DNA of 37,574 nucleotides from an uncultured Collinsella sp. (GCA_959604825.1 CAUHCN010000024.1:1-37574), one strand, 5' to 3'. Counted from the stretch's first letter, positions 6,536 to 14,985 are shown. The notes: generated by a model from the letters alone, not told the origin. Numbers and translations: made by a program.

Positions 6536-8539
6536 TTAGACCAGGCGGGCGTTGATCGTCTTGGCGATCTCGGCGGCGTCGGTGGAACCCTTGACGGTGG
6601 CACGGAAGTCCTCGTCCATGAGCGCCTCGGCGACCTTGGACAGGATCTTGAGGTGCGTGGTGCCAGCCTGTGCACCAGGGATGAGCAGAGCGATGGCCAC
6701 GTTGACGGGAGCGCCGTCCATGGTATCCCAACCGGTCACGCCGGACTCGTCCTTAACGACGATGACGGCAGCCTCGGTAATGGCGTCGGACTTGGCATGC
6801 GGAATGGCGAAGCCCTCCATCATGCCCGTGGTGCCCTCGGCCTCGCGGGCCAGGAAGGCGTTCATCACGGCGTCGGCGTCGCTGGCGATACCGGCCTTGA
6901 CAGCCTGGTTGGAAACGAAGCTCAGAGCCTCGTCACGAGAAGCGAAGTCCTCGGCGACAAAGACATTCTCAACCTTCACGAAGTCGGCAGCCTCGGCCTT
7001 GGGGGCCTCGACGGCAGCGGCCTTGGGGGCCTCAACGGGCTTGGCTGCAGGAGCGGCCTTCTGGTTCTTCTCAAAGTCGTACTTCTTGAAGCCCACGAAC
7101 AGGATACCACCGACAACAGCGCCGATGAGGATAGCGAGGACCCAAAGCGGACCGTTCTCGACAACGGGCAGGACCAGGAAGCCACCGTGAGGCGCCGGAT
7201 CGTGAACGTTGAACATAATGGTCAGGATCGAAGCGATAGAGGAACCGAGCATCATGATGGGCATGACCGGCCAGATGTTCTTGGTCATGAACGGAATGGC
7301 GCCCTCGGTGATGTGGGTGCAACCAAGGATGAGGTTGACGACACCGGCGTCGTGATCCTCCTGGCTGAAGTACTTCTTGCCGACAACGACGGCAAAGGTG
7401 GTGATCAGCGGCGGAACGATGCAGGCGGCGGAGACGGCAGCCATGAAGTTGGTGCCGAAGTTGTAGGTGTCGGTGCCAACACCGGCGGCCAGAGCCTCGG
7501 TGAGCATAGCGGTACCGGTGACGTAAGCAGCCTTGTTGACCGGGCCACCCATGTCAAAGGCACACATGCAGCCGATGGCAAGACCCAGGACAACGGCGCC
7601 AGAGGCGGACAGGCCCTTGAGAAAGTCCATCATGGCAGTGTTGATGGCAGCCATGGGGCCGGAGATGCCGAGCATGACCAGACCGACGATGGCGGTCGAG
7701 AACAGCGGGTACAGGAAGATAGCCTTGAGGCCGTCCAGGTTCTTGGGCAGACCGGCAAAGACCTTCTCGAGCAGCAGGATGACATAGCCAGCGAGGAAGC
7801 CGCCGACGATGCCGCCCAGGAAGCCGAAGCCCACGCCGGCGCCACCGGCGTCGATCATGCCGGTCTCGGCGTTAACAGGCAGGCCCTGAATGGCGATCAT
7901 ACCGGCAACAAAACCAGGGACGAGCGCCGGGCGCTTACCGATGGACTCGGCGATGTAGGCGGAAAGTACCGGAACCATGAGGTTCATGGCGATGCCGCCG
8001 ATGATCTTGAGCATCGCAGCAAAGCTGTTGTAGTCAGACGCCGTCGAATCGAAGGACGTAATGCCCCACAGGAACGAGACGGCGGTCAGGACACCACCGG
8101 CAACGACGAAGACCAGCATATGGCTGACACCGTTCATAAGGTGCTTGTAGATGACGTGGCCGATGGACTCCTTCTCCTCGGTCTCGTCCTCGACATCGGC
8201 AGCGACTGCAACCGTGCTGTCGCCCTTGGCGGCGAGCGCGCGGTCAATCAGCTTACCGGCGGCCTCAACGGACAGGGCCTTGGAAACACCGACGGAAACC
8301 ATGGGCTTGCCGGCGAAACGCTCAGCCTGGACATCCTTATCGGCTGCGACGACGACGGCCTTGGCACCGGCGATCTCGCTCTTGGTGAGCTCGTTCTCGA
8401 CACCGACCTGGCCATGGGTCTCGACCTTAATGGTCAGACCTCGCTCGGCAGCTGCCTTCTCCAGCGCCTCCTTCGCCATGAAGGTGTGCGCGATGCCGGT
8501 CGGGCAACCGGTGGCGGCGATGATGTCAAACTTAGCCAT
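6536..8539 (-). CDS. Fructose-type PTS permease, EIIBCA in one chain
   Basis: This 667-residue membrane protein would import fructose and release fructose-1-phosphate. The N-terminal EIIB domain has ATGCPTGIAHT with the phosphorylated C12. A linker follows, then a membrane EIIC domain (about residues 125-465) rich in hydrophobic segments, with typical fructose-family stretches such as GGPVNKAAY and HITEGAIPF. An Ala/Pro/Lys-rich linker with PKAAAVEAPKAE leads to a C-terminal EIIA domain, where GFAIPHAKSDAI carries the phosphorylated H581. Domain order B-C-A differs from the A-B-C order of Bacillus FruA. The start at 8539 has AGGAGGG at good spacing. A regulator is divergently transcribed from the shared intergenic region. 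Mannose or other fructose-class substrates cannot be excluded. Confidence 0.9.
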   Translation of the reverse strand: MAKFDIIAATGCPTGIAHTFMAKEALEKAAAERGLTIKVETHGQVGVENELTKSEIAGAKAVVVAADKDVQAERFAGKPMVSVGVSKALSVEAAGKLIDRALAAKGDSTVAVAADVEDETEEKESIGHVIYKHLMNGVSHMLVFVVAGGVLTAVSFLWGITSFDSTASDYNSFAAMLKIIGGIAMNLMVPVLSAYIAESIGKRPALVPGFVAGMIAIQGLPVNAETGMIDAGGAGVGFGFLGGIVGGFLAGYVILLLEKVFAGLPKNLDGLKAIFLYPLFSTAIVGLVMLGISGPMAAINTAMMDFLKGLSASGAVVLGLAIGCMCAFDMGGPVNKAAYVTGTAMLTEALAAGVGTDTYNFGTNFMAAVSAACIVPPLITTFAVVVGKKYFSQEDHDAGVVNLILGCTHITEGAIPFMTKNIWPVMPIMMLGSSIASILTIMFNVHDPAPHGGFLVLPVVENGPLWVLAILIGAVVGGILFVGFKKYDFEKNQKAAPAAKPVEAPKAAAVEAPKAEAADFVKVENVFVAEDFASRDEALSFVSNQAVKAGIASDADAVMNAFLAREAEGTTGMMEGFAIPHAKSDAITEAAVIVVKDESGVTGWDTMDGAPVNVAIALLIPGAQAGTTHLKILSKVAEALMDEDFRATVKGSTDAAEIAKTINARLV

Positions 8540-8666
8540 GTGTCCCTCCTTTTTAAGTTTTGCGCCCGCAGGCGCTCCCCTACACGCGCGTCCTTGCGCG
8601 CTTTTCCACAACTGAAAGATACCAACCTACCGTCCGCGTGAGAAGAGACAAGGCGCAATTCTCCGG

Positions 8667-8695
8667 TGAAAGGTTCTTTCATAACCGTAAACGGT
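8667..8695. promoter_or_regulatory. Two adjacent palindromes in the permease-regulator gap
   Basis: TGAAAG-GTT-CTTTCA (8667-8681) and ACCGT-AA-ACGGT (8684-8695) are perfect palindromes side by side, about midway between the divergent starts at 8539 and 8812. A third partial copy, GGTGAAAGTTTACC, follows at 8697-8710. They are candidate operators for the RpiR-type regulator; this role is inferred from position only. Confidence 0.45.
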
Positions 8696-8757
8696 AGGTG
8701 AAAGTTTACCATCAACACTTGAAACGGCAAGGTGTATCTTGTTATTGAAAATCCCCC

Positions 8758-8763
8758 TATACT
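8758..8763 (+). promoter_or_regulatory. Candidate -10 element of the RpiR-type regulator gene
   Basis: TATACT stands about 49 bases before the ATG at 8812. No good -35 hexamer lies at 16-18 bases spacing, so this would be a weak or activated promoter. Confidence 0.3.
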
Positions 8764-8811
8764 ATGACATTACAAAACGATTCCGATTTTCATGCCAACC
8801 AGGAGCCATCC

Positions 8812-9669
8812 ATGACCGATAGTAGCAAGAGCGCACTTTCCCTCATTAGTACCCATCAGGGATACAGCGAGTCCGAGCAGCGCATTGTCGACTATATATT
8901 GGAGCACCAGTCCGAGGCGCCACGCCTCACGGCGGCTCAGCTCTCGCGCGCCGCCGCCACGTCCGAGGCGACCGTTTCGCGCTTCTGCCGCAAGCTTGGC
9001 TTTGGCAGCTTCCGCAGCTTTCAGTTTTCGTTGGCGAGGGATTTGGAAAGCCAGCGCAACGAGGGCCTGACTGACGAAGTCTCGCTCGACAATATGGAGC
9101 AGAGCCTTAAGAACATCCTGGCTGCCAAGGTGAGCGAGCTTAATGCGACCATCGACGGGATCGACCACGATACGTTGGCGGCTGTTGTGCATGCCCTTAA
9201 GCATGCAGGGGTTATTGAGTTTGCGGCTGTGGGCAATACGAACGCGGTCGCGCTCGATGCGACATTTAAGTTTTCGCAGCTGGGCCTTCGCTGCATGGCG
9301 AGCACCATCAGCGAGACCTCGATCGGGTTTGCGCTCACGCTACGCCCCGGCGACGTCATCGTGCTCATCTCAAACTCCGGCAAATCGCGCCGACTGAATC
9401 GCATGGCAAAAGCTGCTCGCGACTGCGGTGCAACCGTAGTCGTCATCAGCAGCGACAGCAAATCCCCGCTCGCACGCCTGGCAGACTATACTTTTAATAC
9501 CGTCAACCACGAGGCGTTGCTGACGACGGGCGACTTTGCGTTCTCCAAGATCAGCGCCACGATGATCATCGAAGTTATCTACAACTTCCTGCTGCCCGAG
9601 ATTGAAGACGCTCGCGAACATATCAGCTACTACGAGGAGCTCATCCAGCCGGACAAGGTCGTTGAGTAG
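8812..9669 (+). CDS. MurR/RpiR family transcriptional regulator with SIS domain
   Basis: This 285-residue DNA-binding regulator is probably specific for the adjacent sugar genes. The N-terminal helix-turn-helix domain (about residues 1-80) contains GYSESEQRIVDYI and the recognition helix segment TSEATVSRFCRKLGF typical of the RpiR family. A C-terminal SIS phosphosugar-binding domain (about 115-250) shows AAVGNTNAVALD and LISNSGKSRRL, the loop that binds sugar phosphates. The start at 8812 has AGGAG seven bases upstream; earlier in-frame ATG codons lack one. It is divergent from the fructose permease with palindromes between them, suggesting fructose-1-phosphate or a related ligand as effector. 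This differs from the DeoR-type FruR common in Firmicutes. A strong terminator follows. Confidence 0.88.
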   Translation: MTDSSKSALSLISTHQGYSESEQRIVDYILEHQSEAPRLTAAQLSRAAATSEATVSRFCRKLGFGSFRSFQFSLARDLESQRNEGLTDEVSLDNMEQSLKNILAAKVSELNATIDGIDHDTLAAVVHALKHAGVIEFAAVGNTNAVALDATFKFSQLGLRCMASTISETSIGFALTLRPGDVIVLISNSGKSRRLNRMAKAARDCGATVVVISSDSKSPLARLADYTFNTVNHEALLTTGDFAFSKISATMIIEVIYNFLLPEIEDAREHISYYEELIQPDKVVE

Positions 9670-9702
9670 GTAAATTGGGGAGCCGATAGACGCCTCTCGT
9701 CA

Positions 9703-9854
9703 CGAAACACGCCCATTTACTACGTTTTAACCGCAACCGCCAACCATACACCCAAAATAGAGAAAACCGCAGGCGTTCTACCTGCGGTTTTCTTTTTGCA
9801 ATTCTTGGCGTGGTTGCCGATGCCCTACCAAACGTAGTAGATGGACCCGTTTCG
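9703..9854. repeat. Inverted repeat enclosing the regulator terminator
   Basis: CGAAAC (9703-9708) plus CCATTTACTACGTTT (9713-9727) pair with AAACGTAGTAGATGG (9830-9844) plus GTTTCG (9849-9854). One mismatch is in the inner block and four unpaired bases lie between the blocks on each side. The arms flank the terminator at 9762-9797, so the unit resembles a small non-autonomous element or paired REP-like units. No gene lies in the 9670-9890 gap. Confidence 0.7.
9762..9797 (+). terminator. Strong terminator between the regulator and recN, probably bidirectional
   Basis: A perfect 12-bp stem GAAAACCGCAGG (9762-9773) / CCTGCGGTTTTC (9781-9792) with a 7-base loop is followed by TTTTT on the plus strand. 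Read on the minus strand it is followed by TCTATTTTG, so it may also serve the convergent recN operon. Confidence 0.9.
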
Positions 9855-9890
9855 GGGCGGCCGGGTTAGACATGCATGTGGCGGCTCGGC

Positions 9891-11519
9891 CTAGGCACGC
9901 GCCTCCGCAAGCATCTGCCTGGCGTGCGCCAGGCTTGCCTCGGACTGATCGCCGCTGAGCATGCGGGCGATCTCGGCGGTACGCGCTTCGCCAGTTACCT
10001 CGTCCAAATGCGTCTGGGGAACATCGCCCGATTCCTTGCTGACGACATAATGCTTGTCAGCCATGACGGCGACCTGCGCCAGGTGGGTTACGACGATGAC
10101 CTGATGCGTGGCGGCAAGATCGGCCAGCACACCAGCAAGAGCACGAGCCGTGGAACCACCGACACCGGCATCGACCTCGTCAAATACCAGTGTGTCGACG
10201 CCGTCAGCATTACCCAAGACCACCTTGCTCGCCAGCATAACGCGACTGAGCTCGCCGCCCGAGGCAATGCGGCGCAGAGGGCGCGGCGTCAATCCGGCAC
10301 CGCTGCGATACAGAAGCTCGTAGCTCGAAGGGCCCGCGGGTGTCCACTCAGCGCGAGGGAGATCGCGGGACTCCCAGACCAGCTCAGCGCCGCCCATTTC
10401 CAGGCGTGCCATCTGACGGCCCACCTCGTGACAAAAACGCGGGGCTGCCGTATTGCGTGCGCGCTTAAGCGCCTTGGCAGCAGCGAACAGTTCGCGCTCC
10501 GCCGCGCCAAGTGCCTCGCGTGCCTTCCTAATCTGCTCGTCACCATCGTCCACCAGCGATAACAACTCCCGCGAGCGGTCACGCATGGCAAATACATCGT
10601 CCATGGTGGGACCCCACTGCCGCAGAAGTCCCTTAAGGTCGGAATACCGCTCGCGCATGCGAGCAAGCTCGCGAGGATCGAACGCAACGCCATCGCGATA
10701 AGCACGCAGCTCGTTGGCGCAATCCTCGAGTGAGATGCAGGCATCCGAAAGTGCGTCGGCGATGTCACCCAGTTTGCGATCGACGGTAGCCATGCGCGAC
10801 AGTTCTGCCACGGCGCCGTTCACGGCATCGAGCGCTCCCCCTTCGGAAGTAAGCGATGCATGGGCATCGTTGGCCGTCGCCACCAGCACCTCGGCATGCT
10901 CGGAGCGCGGCAGCAGCTCCTCGAGCTCCTCATACTCACCCGGCTTGGGGTCAACCTCGGCGATACGCTCCAGGGCGAAGCGCGCCTCCTCGACGCGACT
11001 CCCCTGCGCTCGCGACGCCTCCTCTACGCGACGGACCTCCTTGGCAGCCGCACGCGACGCCTTAAAGCAGACACGGTACTTTTCCAGCGCCTCAAGCGCA
11101 GAGCGACCAGCCCAGGCATCGACCATGGCAACATGATGTGCCGGATCGAGCAGGCGCTGATGTTCATGCTGGCCGCACAGATCCATCATCACGCCGACGC
11201 GCTCGGAAAGCTCGCGCACGCTGGCAATGCGACCGTCAATCTTCACGCGGCTGCGGCCCTCGGCAGAAAGGCTACGCTGTACGGTGAACCCCTCCGTGTC
11301 GTGCGGACCGTCGAACAGGCGCGCCTCGACGCTCGCCAGCGCCTCGCCCTCGCGCACCGTCGACGAATCCGCGCGCTCGCCCAAAATAAGCTTGAGGGCC
11401 GAGAGCAGCGCGGTCTTGCCGGCGCCGGTCTCGCCGGTCAAAACCGTTAGGCCCGCACTCGGAACCAACGTCGCCTCGCGAATGAGCGCGATGTTGGAAA
11501 CCTGCAGCTCATCGATCAT
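9891..11519 (-). CDS. recN: DNA repair protein RecN
   Basis: RecN is an SMC-like ATPase acting at DNA double-strand breaks. The 542-residue protein has the family length. The Walker A is GETGAGKT (29-36), after the typical opening MIDELQVSNIALI. Long helical, charge-rich arms form the coiled coil in the middle. Near the C-terminus come the signature ASGGELSRVMLA and the Walker B LVFDEVDAGVGG, followed by the His-loop VIVVTHLAQVA. I chose the ATG at 11519, preceded by GGAG six bases upstream; an in-frame ATG four codons earlier is possible. Both overlap the end of nadK. It is the last gene of the efp operon, and the nadK-recN neighbourhood is common in Gram-positive bacteria. Confidence 0.96.
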   Translation of the reverse strand: MIDELQVSNIALIREATLVPSAGLTVLTGETGAGKTALLSALKLILGERADSSTVREGEALASVEARLFDGPHDTEGFTVQRSLSAEGRSRVKIDGRIASVRELSERVGVMMDLCGQHEHQRLLDPAHHVAMVDAWAGRSALEALEKYRVCFKASRAAAKEVRRVEEASRAQGSRVEEARFALERIAEVDPKPGEYEELEELLPRSEHAEVLVATANDAHASLTSEGGALDAVNGAVAELSRMATVDRKLGDIADALSDACISLEDCANELRAYRDGVAFDPRELARMRERYSDLKGLLRQWGPTMDDVFAMRDRSRELLSLVDDGDEQIRKAREALGAAERELFAAAKALKRARNTAAPRFCHEVGRQMARLEMGGAELVWESRDLPRAEWTPAGPSSYELLYRSGAGLTPRPLRRIASGGELSRVMLASKVVLGNADGVDTLVFDEVDAGVGGSTARALAGVLADLAATHQVIVVTHLAQVAVMADKHYVVSKESGDVPQTHLDEVTGEARTAEIARMLSGDQSEASLAHARQMLAEARA

Positions 11520-12369
11520 GGCGCACTCCATAGAACACGCGGCTCACCGAGTTATAGAAGCTTTCGGGACCGTAATCGAGCAGCAGCACGTCGCCGGGAC
11601 CACGGCGCACGGCCACGCTCTCGACCGTGCCATCGCAGGTAATAAACTGTCCGTCGATGGCAATGGCCGGCACACTCGGGCGATCATCGGACATAAAGAT
11701 CTCGACGACATCACTCGGCGAGGTCAAAAAAGCGCGAGCCTGAATGGTATGCGGGGCGATGGGCACACAGACCATACCCGTGTAATCGGGGCTGACAATG
11801 GGACCGCCGGCGGAAAGCGCGTAGCCGGTGGAGCCGGTCGCCGTCGATACGACCACACCATCGCCGCGCAGGCGATCAATATGATGGCCGGACACCGTGA
11901 TGTCAAACTCAACCATATCGGACAGGGGGCCGCGCGTAAGGGCCATATCGTTGAGGGCAAACGTGCGCACGACATCCTTCGTGCCGTCTTCGCGCACGGA
12001 CACGATATCCGCGGCGATGGTGGCGCGGCGGCTCACGTGGAGCTCGCCGGACAGAGCATCGCTCACGACCTGCAGAATGTCGCGCTCCTCGGGGCTCGCA
12101 GCAGTTAAAAAGCCCAGGTGACCATAGGAAAGACCAAGGATAGGAATCTCGCGATGGTTGAGGATGCGGGCAGCGCGCAGCAACGTACCGTCGCCGCCGA
12201 GTGTAATGACCAGATCTGAGCCGTCAATATCAGGCGTGCTTTGAATCTTCGATCGCTGATCGGCCGCCCATGCGACCTCGTAGCCTTGGCGCGAAAGCCA
12301 AAGCTCGAGCATCAGGCCGCTCTCGACCGCCTCTTGCTTGTAGTAATTGGGAACCAGAAAGACCTTCAT
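11509..12369 (-). CDS. nadK: NAD kinase
   Basis: This enzyme phosphorylates NAD to NADP with ATP or polyphosphate. The 286-residue protein carries the defining GGDGT motif (58-62) in LVITLGGDGTLLRAA, the ALNDMALTRG segment with the NAD-binding Asn-Asp, and GSTGYALSAGGPIV forming the active-site loop. The start ATG overlaps the tlyA stop in an ATGA arrangement, implying translational coupling, and its own 3' end overlaps recN. No auxiliary domains are present. The tlyA-nadK-recN order is shared with many Gram-positive genomes. Confidence 0.95.
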   Translation of the reverse strand: MKVFLVPNYYKQEAVESGLMLELWLSRQGYEVAWAADQRSKIQSTPDIDGSDLVITLGGDGTLLRAARILNHREIPILGLSYGHLGFLTAASPEERDILQVVSDALSGELHVSRRATIAADIVSVREDGTKDVVRTFALNDMALTRGPLSDMVEFDITVSGHHIDRLRGDGVVVSTATGSTGYALSAGGPIVSPDYTGMVCVPIAPHTIQARAFLTSPSDVVEIFMSDDRPSVPAIAIDGQFITCDGTVESVAVRRGPGDVLLLDYGPESFYNSVSRVFYGVRHDR

Positions 12370-13169
12370 AGCGTTGCAGCTTTCTCGCTCAAAGCCGATA
12401 CCTGGGATTGCAGCTCATCGTCGGCGCGCTCCCCGGGGACAAACCTTGTGCCGTACAAGAAAAACTCAACGTTGCCCTTAGCGCCATGGATGGGCGACAC
12501 GCACACGTCAAGCGGGAACAGGCCCTTGGCGGCAAAAAGCTCAATCGCCGCCACGAGCGTATCGCGGCGGACGGCGGGGTCGGTCACGATACCGCCCTCG
12601 CCCACCAGCGCAGCCGGCGCCTCAAACTGGGGCTTTACGAGCGTGCAGAACGAACCCGAAGGCTTCAGGCACGCCAGCACGGCGTCGATGATATTCGCGA
12701 TGCTGGTAAACGAGACATCACACACAGTCAGGTCGATGGCGCCGGCATAGCCAAGCTCAGGCAGCTGCGTCACGTTTGTGCGCTCATGCAGCGTCACGCG
12801 ATCGTCCTGACGCAGCGACCAATCAAACTGGGCACGGCCCACGTCCACCGAGACAACGGTCGCAGCTCCGCGCTTGAGCAGGCAATCGGTAAAGCCGCCG
12901 GTAGAGCAGCCCACATCCAGACAGGCAAGGCCCGTCGGATTGATGCCAAATGCATCGAGCGCGCCTTCGAGCTTAAGCCCGCCGCGGCCAACATAGGGAA
13001 TGCGCCCCTTCACGTGCAGCGGCAGGCCCGGGGTCACCTTAAGGCCCGGCGAAGTCAAGCGCTCGCCGCCACTCGAGACCAAGCCGGCCATAAGAGTGCG
13101 AAGGGCATCCGCGCGATCGGCGCAGATGCCCTGTGAAATCAGTTCGTCATCGAGACGCACGCGTTTCAT
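12366..13169 (-). CDS. tlyA: TlyA family rRNA 2'-O-methyltransferase
   Basis: This 267-residue protein belongs to the TlyA family, which methylates 2'-hydroxyls of cytidines in 16S and 23S rRNA; in mycobacteria this gives capreomycin sensitivity. An N-terminal S4 RNA-binding domain (about 1-60) begins MKRVRLDDELISQG. The FtsJ-type Rossmann domain includes YVGRGGLKLEGAL, the SAM-binding LDVGCSTGGFTDCLL, VSVDVGRAQFDWSL and CDVSFTSI. The start is uncertain: ATG at 13169 fits the family, but an ATG at 13178 and a TTG at 13181 are in frame, and none has a strong ribosome-binding site. Its stop overlaps the nadK start by four bases. Confidence 0.92.
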   Translation of the reverse strand: MKRVRLDDELISQGICADRADALRTLMAGLVSSGGERLTSPGLKVTPGLPLHVKGRIPYVGRGGLKLEGALDAFGINPTGLACLDVGCSTGGFTDCLLKRGAATVVSVDVGRAQFDWSLRQDDRVTLHERTNVTQLPELGYAGAIDLTVCDVSFTSIANIIDAVLACLKPSGSFCTLVKPQFEAPAALVGEGGIVTDPAVRRDTLVAAIELFAAKGLFPLDVCVSPIHGAKGNVEFFLYGTRFVPGERADDELQSQVSALSEKAATL

Positions 13170-13204
13170 GAATGCCATCAACCATTCGTATCCGGAGATG
13201 CGGC

Positions 13205-13444
13205 CTAGCTATCCTGGGATTCGTTTGCCGCATCCTCATCGTATTCCTGCTCGAGCTTATCGGCCTCACGAGGCGTCAGCTCAAACTTGTCGACCATATC
13301 GACCGCGCGGGAGCCCAGCTCAATCGCCTCGTCAAACAGATCGAGTGAACGCTCCAAGGACGTATCCTTGGAGCGAACGGTAGCGATGATCTGGTCCAGA
13401 CGGTCCGAAATCTCATCAAAGTTGCGGACGGAACCCTCTGGCAT
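13205..13444 (-). CDS. xseB: Exodeoxyribonuclease VII small subunit
   Basis: XseB is the small subunit that, in several copies, binds the XseA catalytic subunit to form exonuclease VII. The 79-residue protein shows the family signature NFDEISDRLDQII followed by the two-helix core ending SLERSLDLFDEAIELG, then an acidic tail. The start is preceded by GAGGAG five bases upstream, overlapping the nusB stop region. The large subunit gene xseA, usually directly before xseB, is absent here: nusB ends two bases before the xseB start. The partner must therefore be encoded elsewhere or be missing. Confidence 0.9.
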   Translation of the reverse strand: MPEGSVRNFDEISDRLDQIIATVRSKDTSLERSLDLFDEAIELGSRAVDMVDKFELTPREADKLEQEYDEDAANESQDS

Positions 13445-13446
13445 GG

Positions 13447-14031
13447 CTACTCCTCGACGGAGTCGACATCAGTCTCGGCGGCGTCCGCGCCCTCGGCCAG
13501 CACACCAGCCTCAGCCTGGGCAACCGCAACTTTAGCGGCAGCCTCGGCAGTCTGGGCCTCCTCGCGAGCGCGATCCTCGGCGAGCAGCTCTTGGTACAAG
13601 TCCTCGCCCGGTAGCTCCTCGCTGCGAGCGATCTTGCCCAGCACGCCGTTGACGAACGACGCGGACTGGTCGGTGCCATAGGCCTTGGCGAGCTCGACGG
13701 CCTCGTTGATCACGATGGCGTCCGAGACCTCCTCGTCGGTGAGGAAACGCATCTCATAGACGGCGATACGCAGCAGATTGCGGTCGGCGCCGGGCATGCG
13801 CATAAGATCCCAGTTCTTGGCGACGGCGCGCAGAGCGCAGTCGATGCGGTCGATATGCTCGTAAGCACCGCGGCACAGCTCCAGCGCATAGGGGTCGAGG
13901 GGACCCTTCGAGATCAGGAAATCGCCCTCGAGGACGCGCTCGAGCGGGCTGTCCGTGGCCTCGGCCTGGAACAGCAGCTGCAACGCCTGACTGCGGGCAA
14001 GCGTACGCCCGCGATAAACCTTAAGGCTCAA
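13447..14031 (-). CDS. nusB: Transcription antitermination factor NusB
   Basis: NusB binds boxA RNA with NusE and supports rRNA transcription. This 194-residue version has the all-helical NusB core (about 1-145), with RTLARSQALQLLFQAE at the N-terminus, DRNLLRIAVYEM in the middle and INEAVELAKAYG followed by SFVNGVLGKIA near the end. A further 45-residue tail rich in Ala and Glu follows and is not part of the usual 130-150 residue protein. The start appears to be TTG at 14031: AGGAG lies six bases upstream within the end of the preceding gene, and no ATG fits. Four genes of this operon around it are separated by only a few bases. Confidence 0.93.
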   Translation of the reverse strand: MSLKVYRGRTLARSQALQLLFQAEATDSPLERVLEGDFLISKGPLDPYALELCRGAYEHIDRIDCALRAVAKNWDLMRMPGADRNLLRIAVYEMRFLTDEEVSDAIVINEAVELAKAYGTDQSASFVNGVLGKIARSEELPGEDLYQELLAEDRAREEAQTAEAAAKVAVAQAEAGVLAEGADAAETDVDSVEE

Positions 14032-14034
14032 AGG

Positions 14035-14397
14035 TTACTCCTTGGGGAAAACGAGGCCGTCGATGCAAACGTCAACGCGCTCGACCTCGACGCCCACCTG
14101 GGCATCGATGGCAGCGACCACGGCGGCGCGAACGGCCTCGGCGAGTTTCTTGAACGGATAGCCAAAGAACACCACGACGCGCACGGTGAGCGCGAGCTTG
14201 TCACCGACAACCTCGGCCTCGACCGCCGGCTCGGAAGCCGGGGCCTTGGACGAGAGCATCATGGAGACAAGGTTGGTGGCAAGGTCCTTGACGCCCACGG
14301 AGGCGATGCCCTCGACATCCGTGACGGCGCGCGAGACGATGGCGGTCAGAACATCGGGCGAAATGCCGATGCCGTCAATCTTGATTTCCTGGGGCAT
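14035..14397 (-). CDS. Asp23/Gls24 family envelope stress response protein
   Basis: This 120-residue protein matches the Asp23/Gls24 (DUF322) family, as seen in GIGISPDVLTAIVSRAVTDV and VEGIASVGVKDL, then two beta-strand stretches LALTVRVVVFFGYPFKKLAEAV and VGVEVERVDVCIDGLVF. No signal peptide or membrane segment is visible, so it is probably cytoplasmic or membrane-associated through partners. Members of this family between efp and nusB are common in Gram-positive bacteria; the function is not established in this setting. The start at 14397 has AGGAGG four bases upstream. Confidence 0.85.
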   Translation of the reverse strand: MPQEIKIDGIGISPDVLTAIVSRAVTDVEGIASVGVKDLATNLVSMMLSSKAPASEPAVEAEVVGDKLALTVRVVVFFGYPFKKLAEAVRAAVVAAIDAQVGVEVERVDVCIDGLVFPKE

Positions 14398-14421
14398 GAG
14401 TCCTCCTAGAAGAGTTGGTTG

Positions 14422-14985
14422 CTAGACGCGGGAGACGAACTTGCCGTCGCGGGTGTCAACCTTGATGACCTCGCCCTCGTTGAGGTACATGGGGACCTGG
14501 ATGACAGCGCCGGTGTCGATCGTGGCCGGCTTGGTGGAACCCTGGACGGTGTCGCCCTTAAAGCCCGGGTCGGTCTGGACGATGGTGGTCTCGATGAACA
14601 TCGGCGGAGTCACGCCCATGAGCTCATCGTCGGCGAAGAGCAGCTGGCAGATGTCGTTCTCGCGCAGCCACTTGGAGTTCTCGCCCACCATGTCCTCGGG
14701 AACGGGAACCTGCTCATAGGATTCGTTGTCCATGAAGATGTAGTCGGTGCCATCGTTGTAGAGGTACTGGAACTCACGGGTGGTGAGCATGACGCTCTCG
14801 AACTTGGTGCCGGCGTTGCAGGTGTTCTCGACGACGCGGCCGCTCTTGATGTCGCGGGTCTTGTAGCGCACAAACGCGCCGCCCTTGCCCGGCTTGACAT
14901 GCTGGAACTCGACGATGGTGTAGACCTTGTCCTTAATGCGGAGACCGAGGCCGTTCTTGAAGTCGGCGGTAGAAATGGTAGGCAT
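14422..14985 (-). CDS. efp: Translation elongation factor P
   Basis: EF-P relieves ribosome stalling at polyproline stretches. The 187-residue protein has the three-domain length of the family. The loop HVKPGKGGAFVR places a lysine at position 34, the residue modified in many bacteria; no modification gene such as epmA is visible nearby, as in many Actinobacteria. The central domain shows FMDNESYEQVPVPEDMV and the C-terminal domain GDTVQGSTKPATIDTGAVIQVP. The start at 14985 is supported by AAAGG at good spacing; the longer in-frame start at 15018 lacks family similarity. It begins the operon down to recN and has its own TATAAT promoter element. Confidence 0.96.
   Translation of the reverse strand: MPTISTADFKNGLGLRIKDKVYTIVEFQHVKPGKGGAFVRYKTRDIKSGRVVENTCNAGTKFESVMLTTREFQYLYNDGTDYIFMDNESYEQVPVPEDMVGENSKWLRENDICQLLFADDELMGVTPPMFIETTIVQTDPGFKGDTVQGSTKPATIDTGAVIQVPMYLNEGEVIKVDTRDGKFVSRV

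Noticed and set aside
6530..8641. 703-codon plus-strand open frame opposite the fructose permease
   Set aside because: Antisense shadow of a clear EIIBCA gene, with repetitive Asp/Gly/His-rich translation and no family features.
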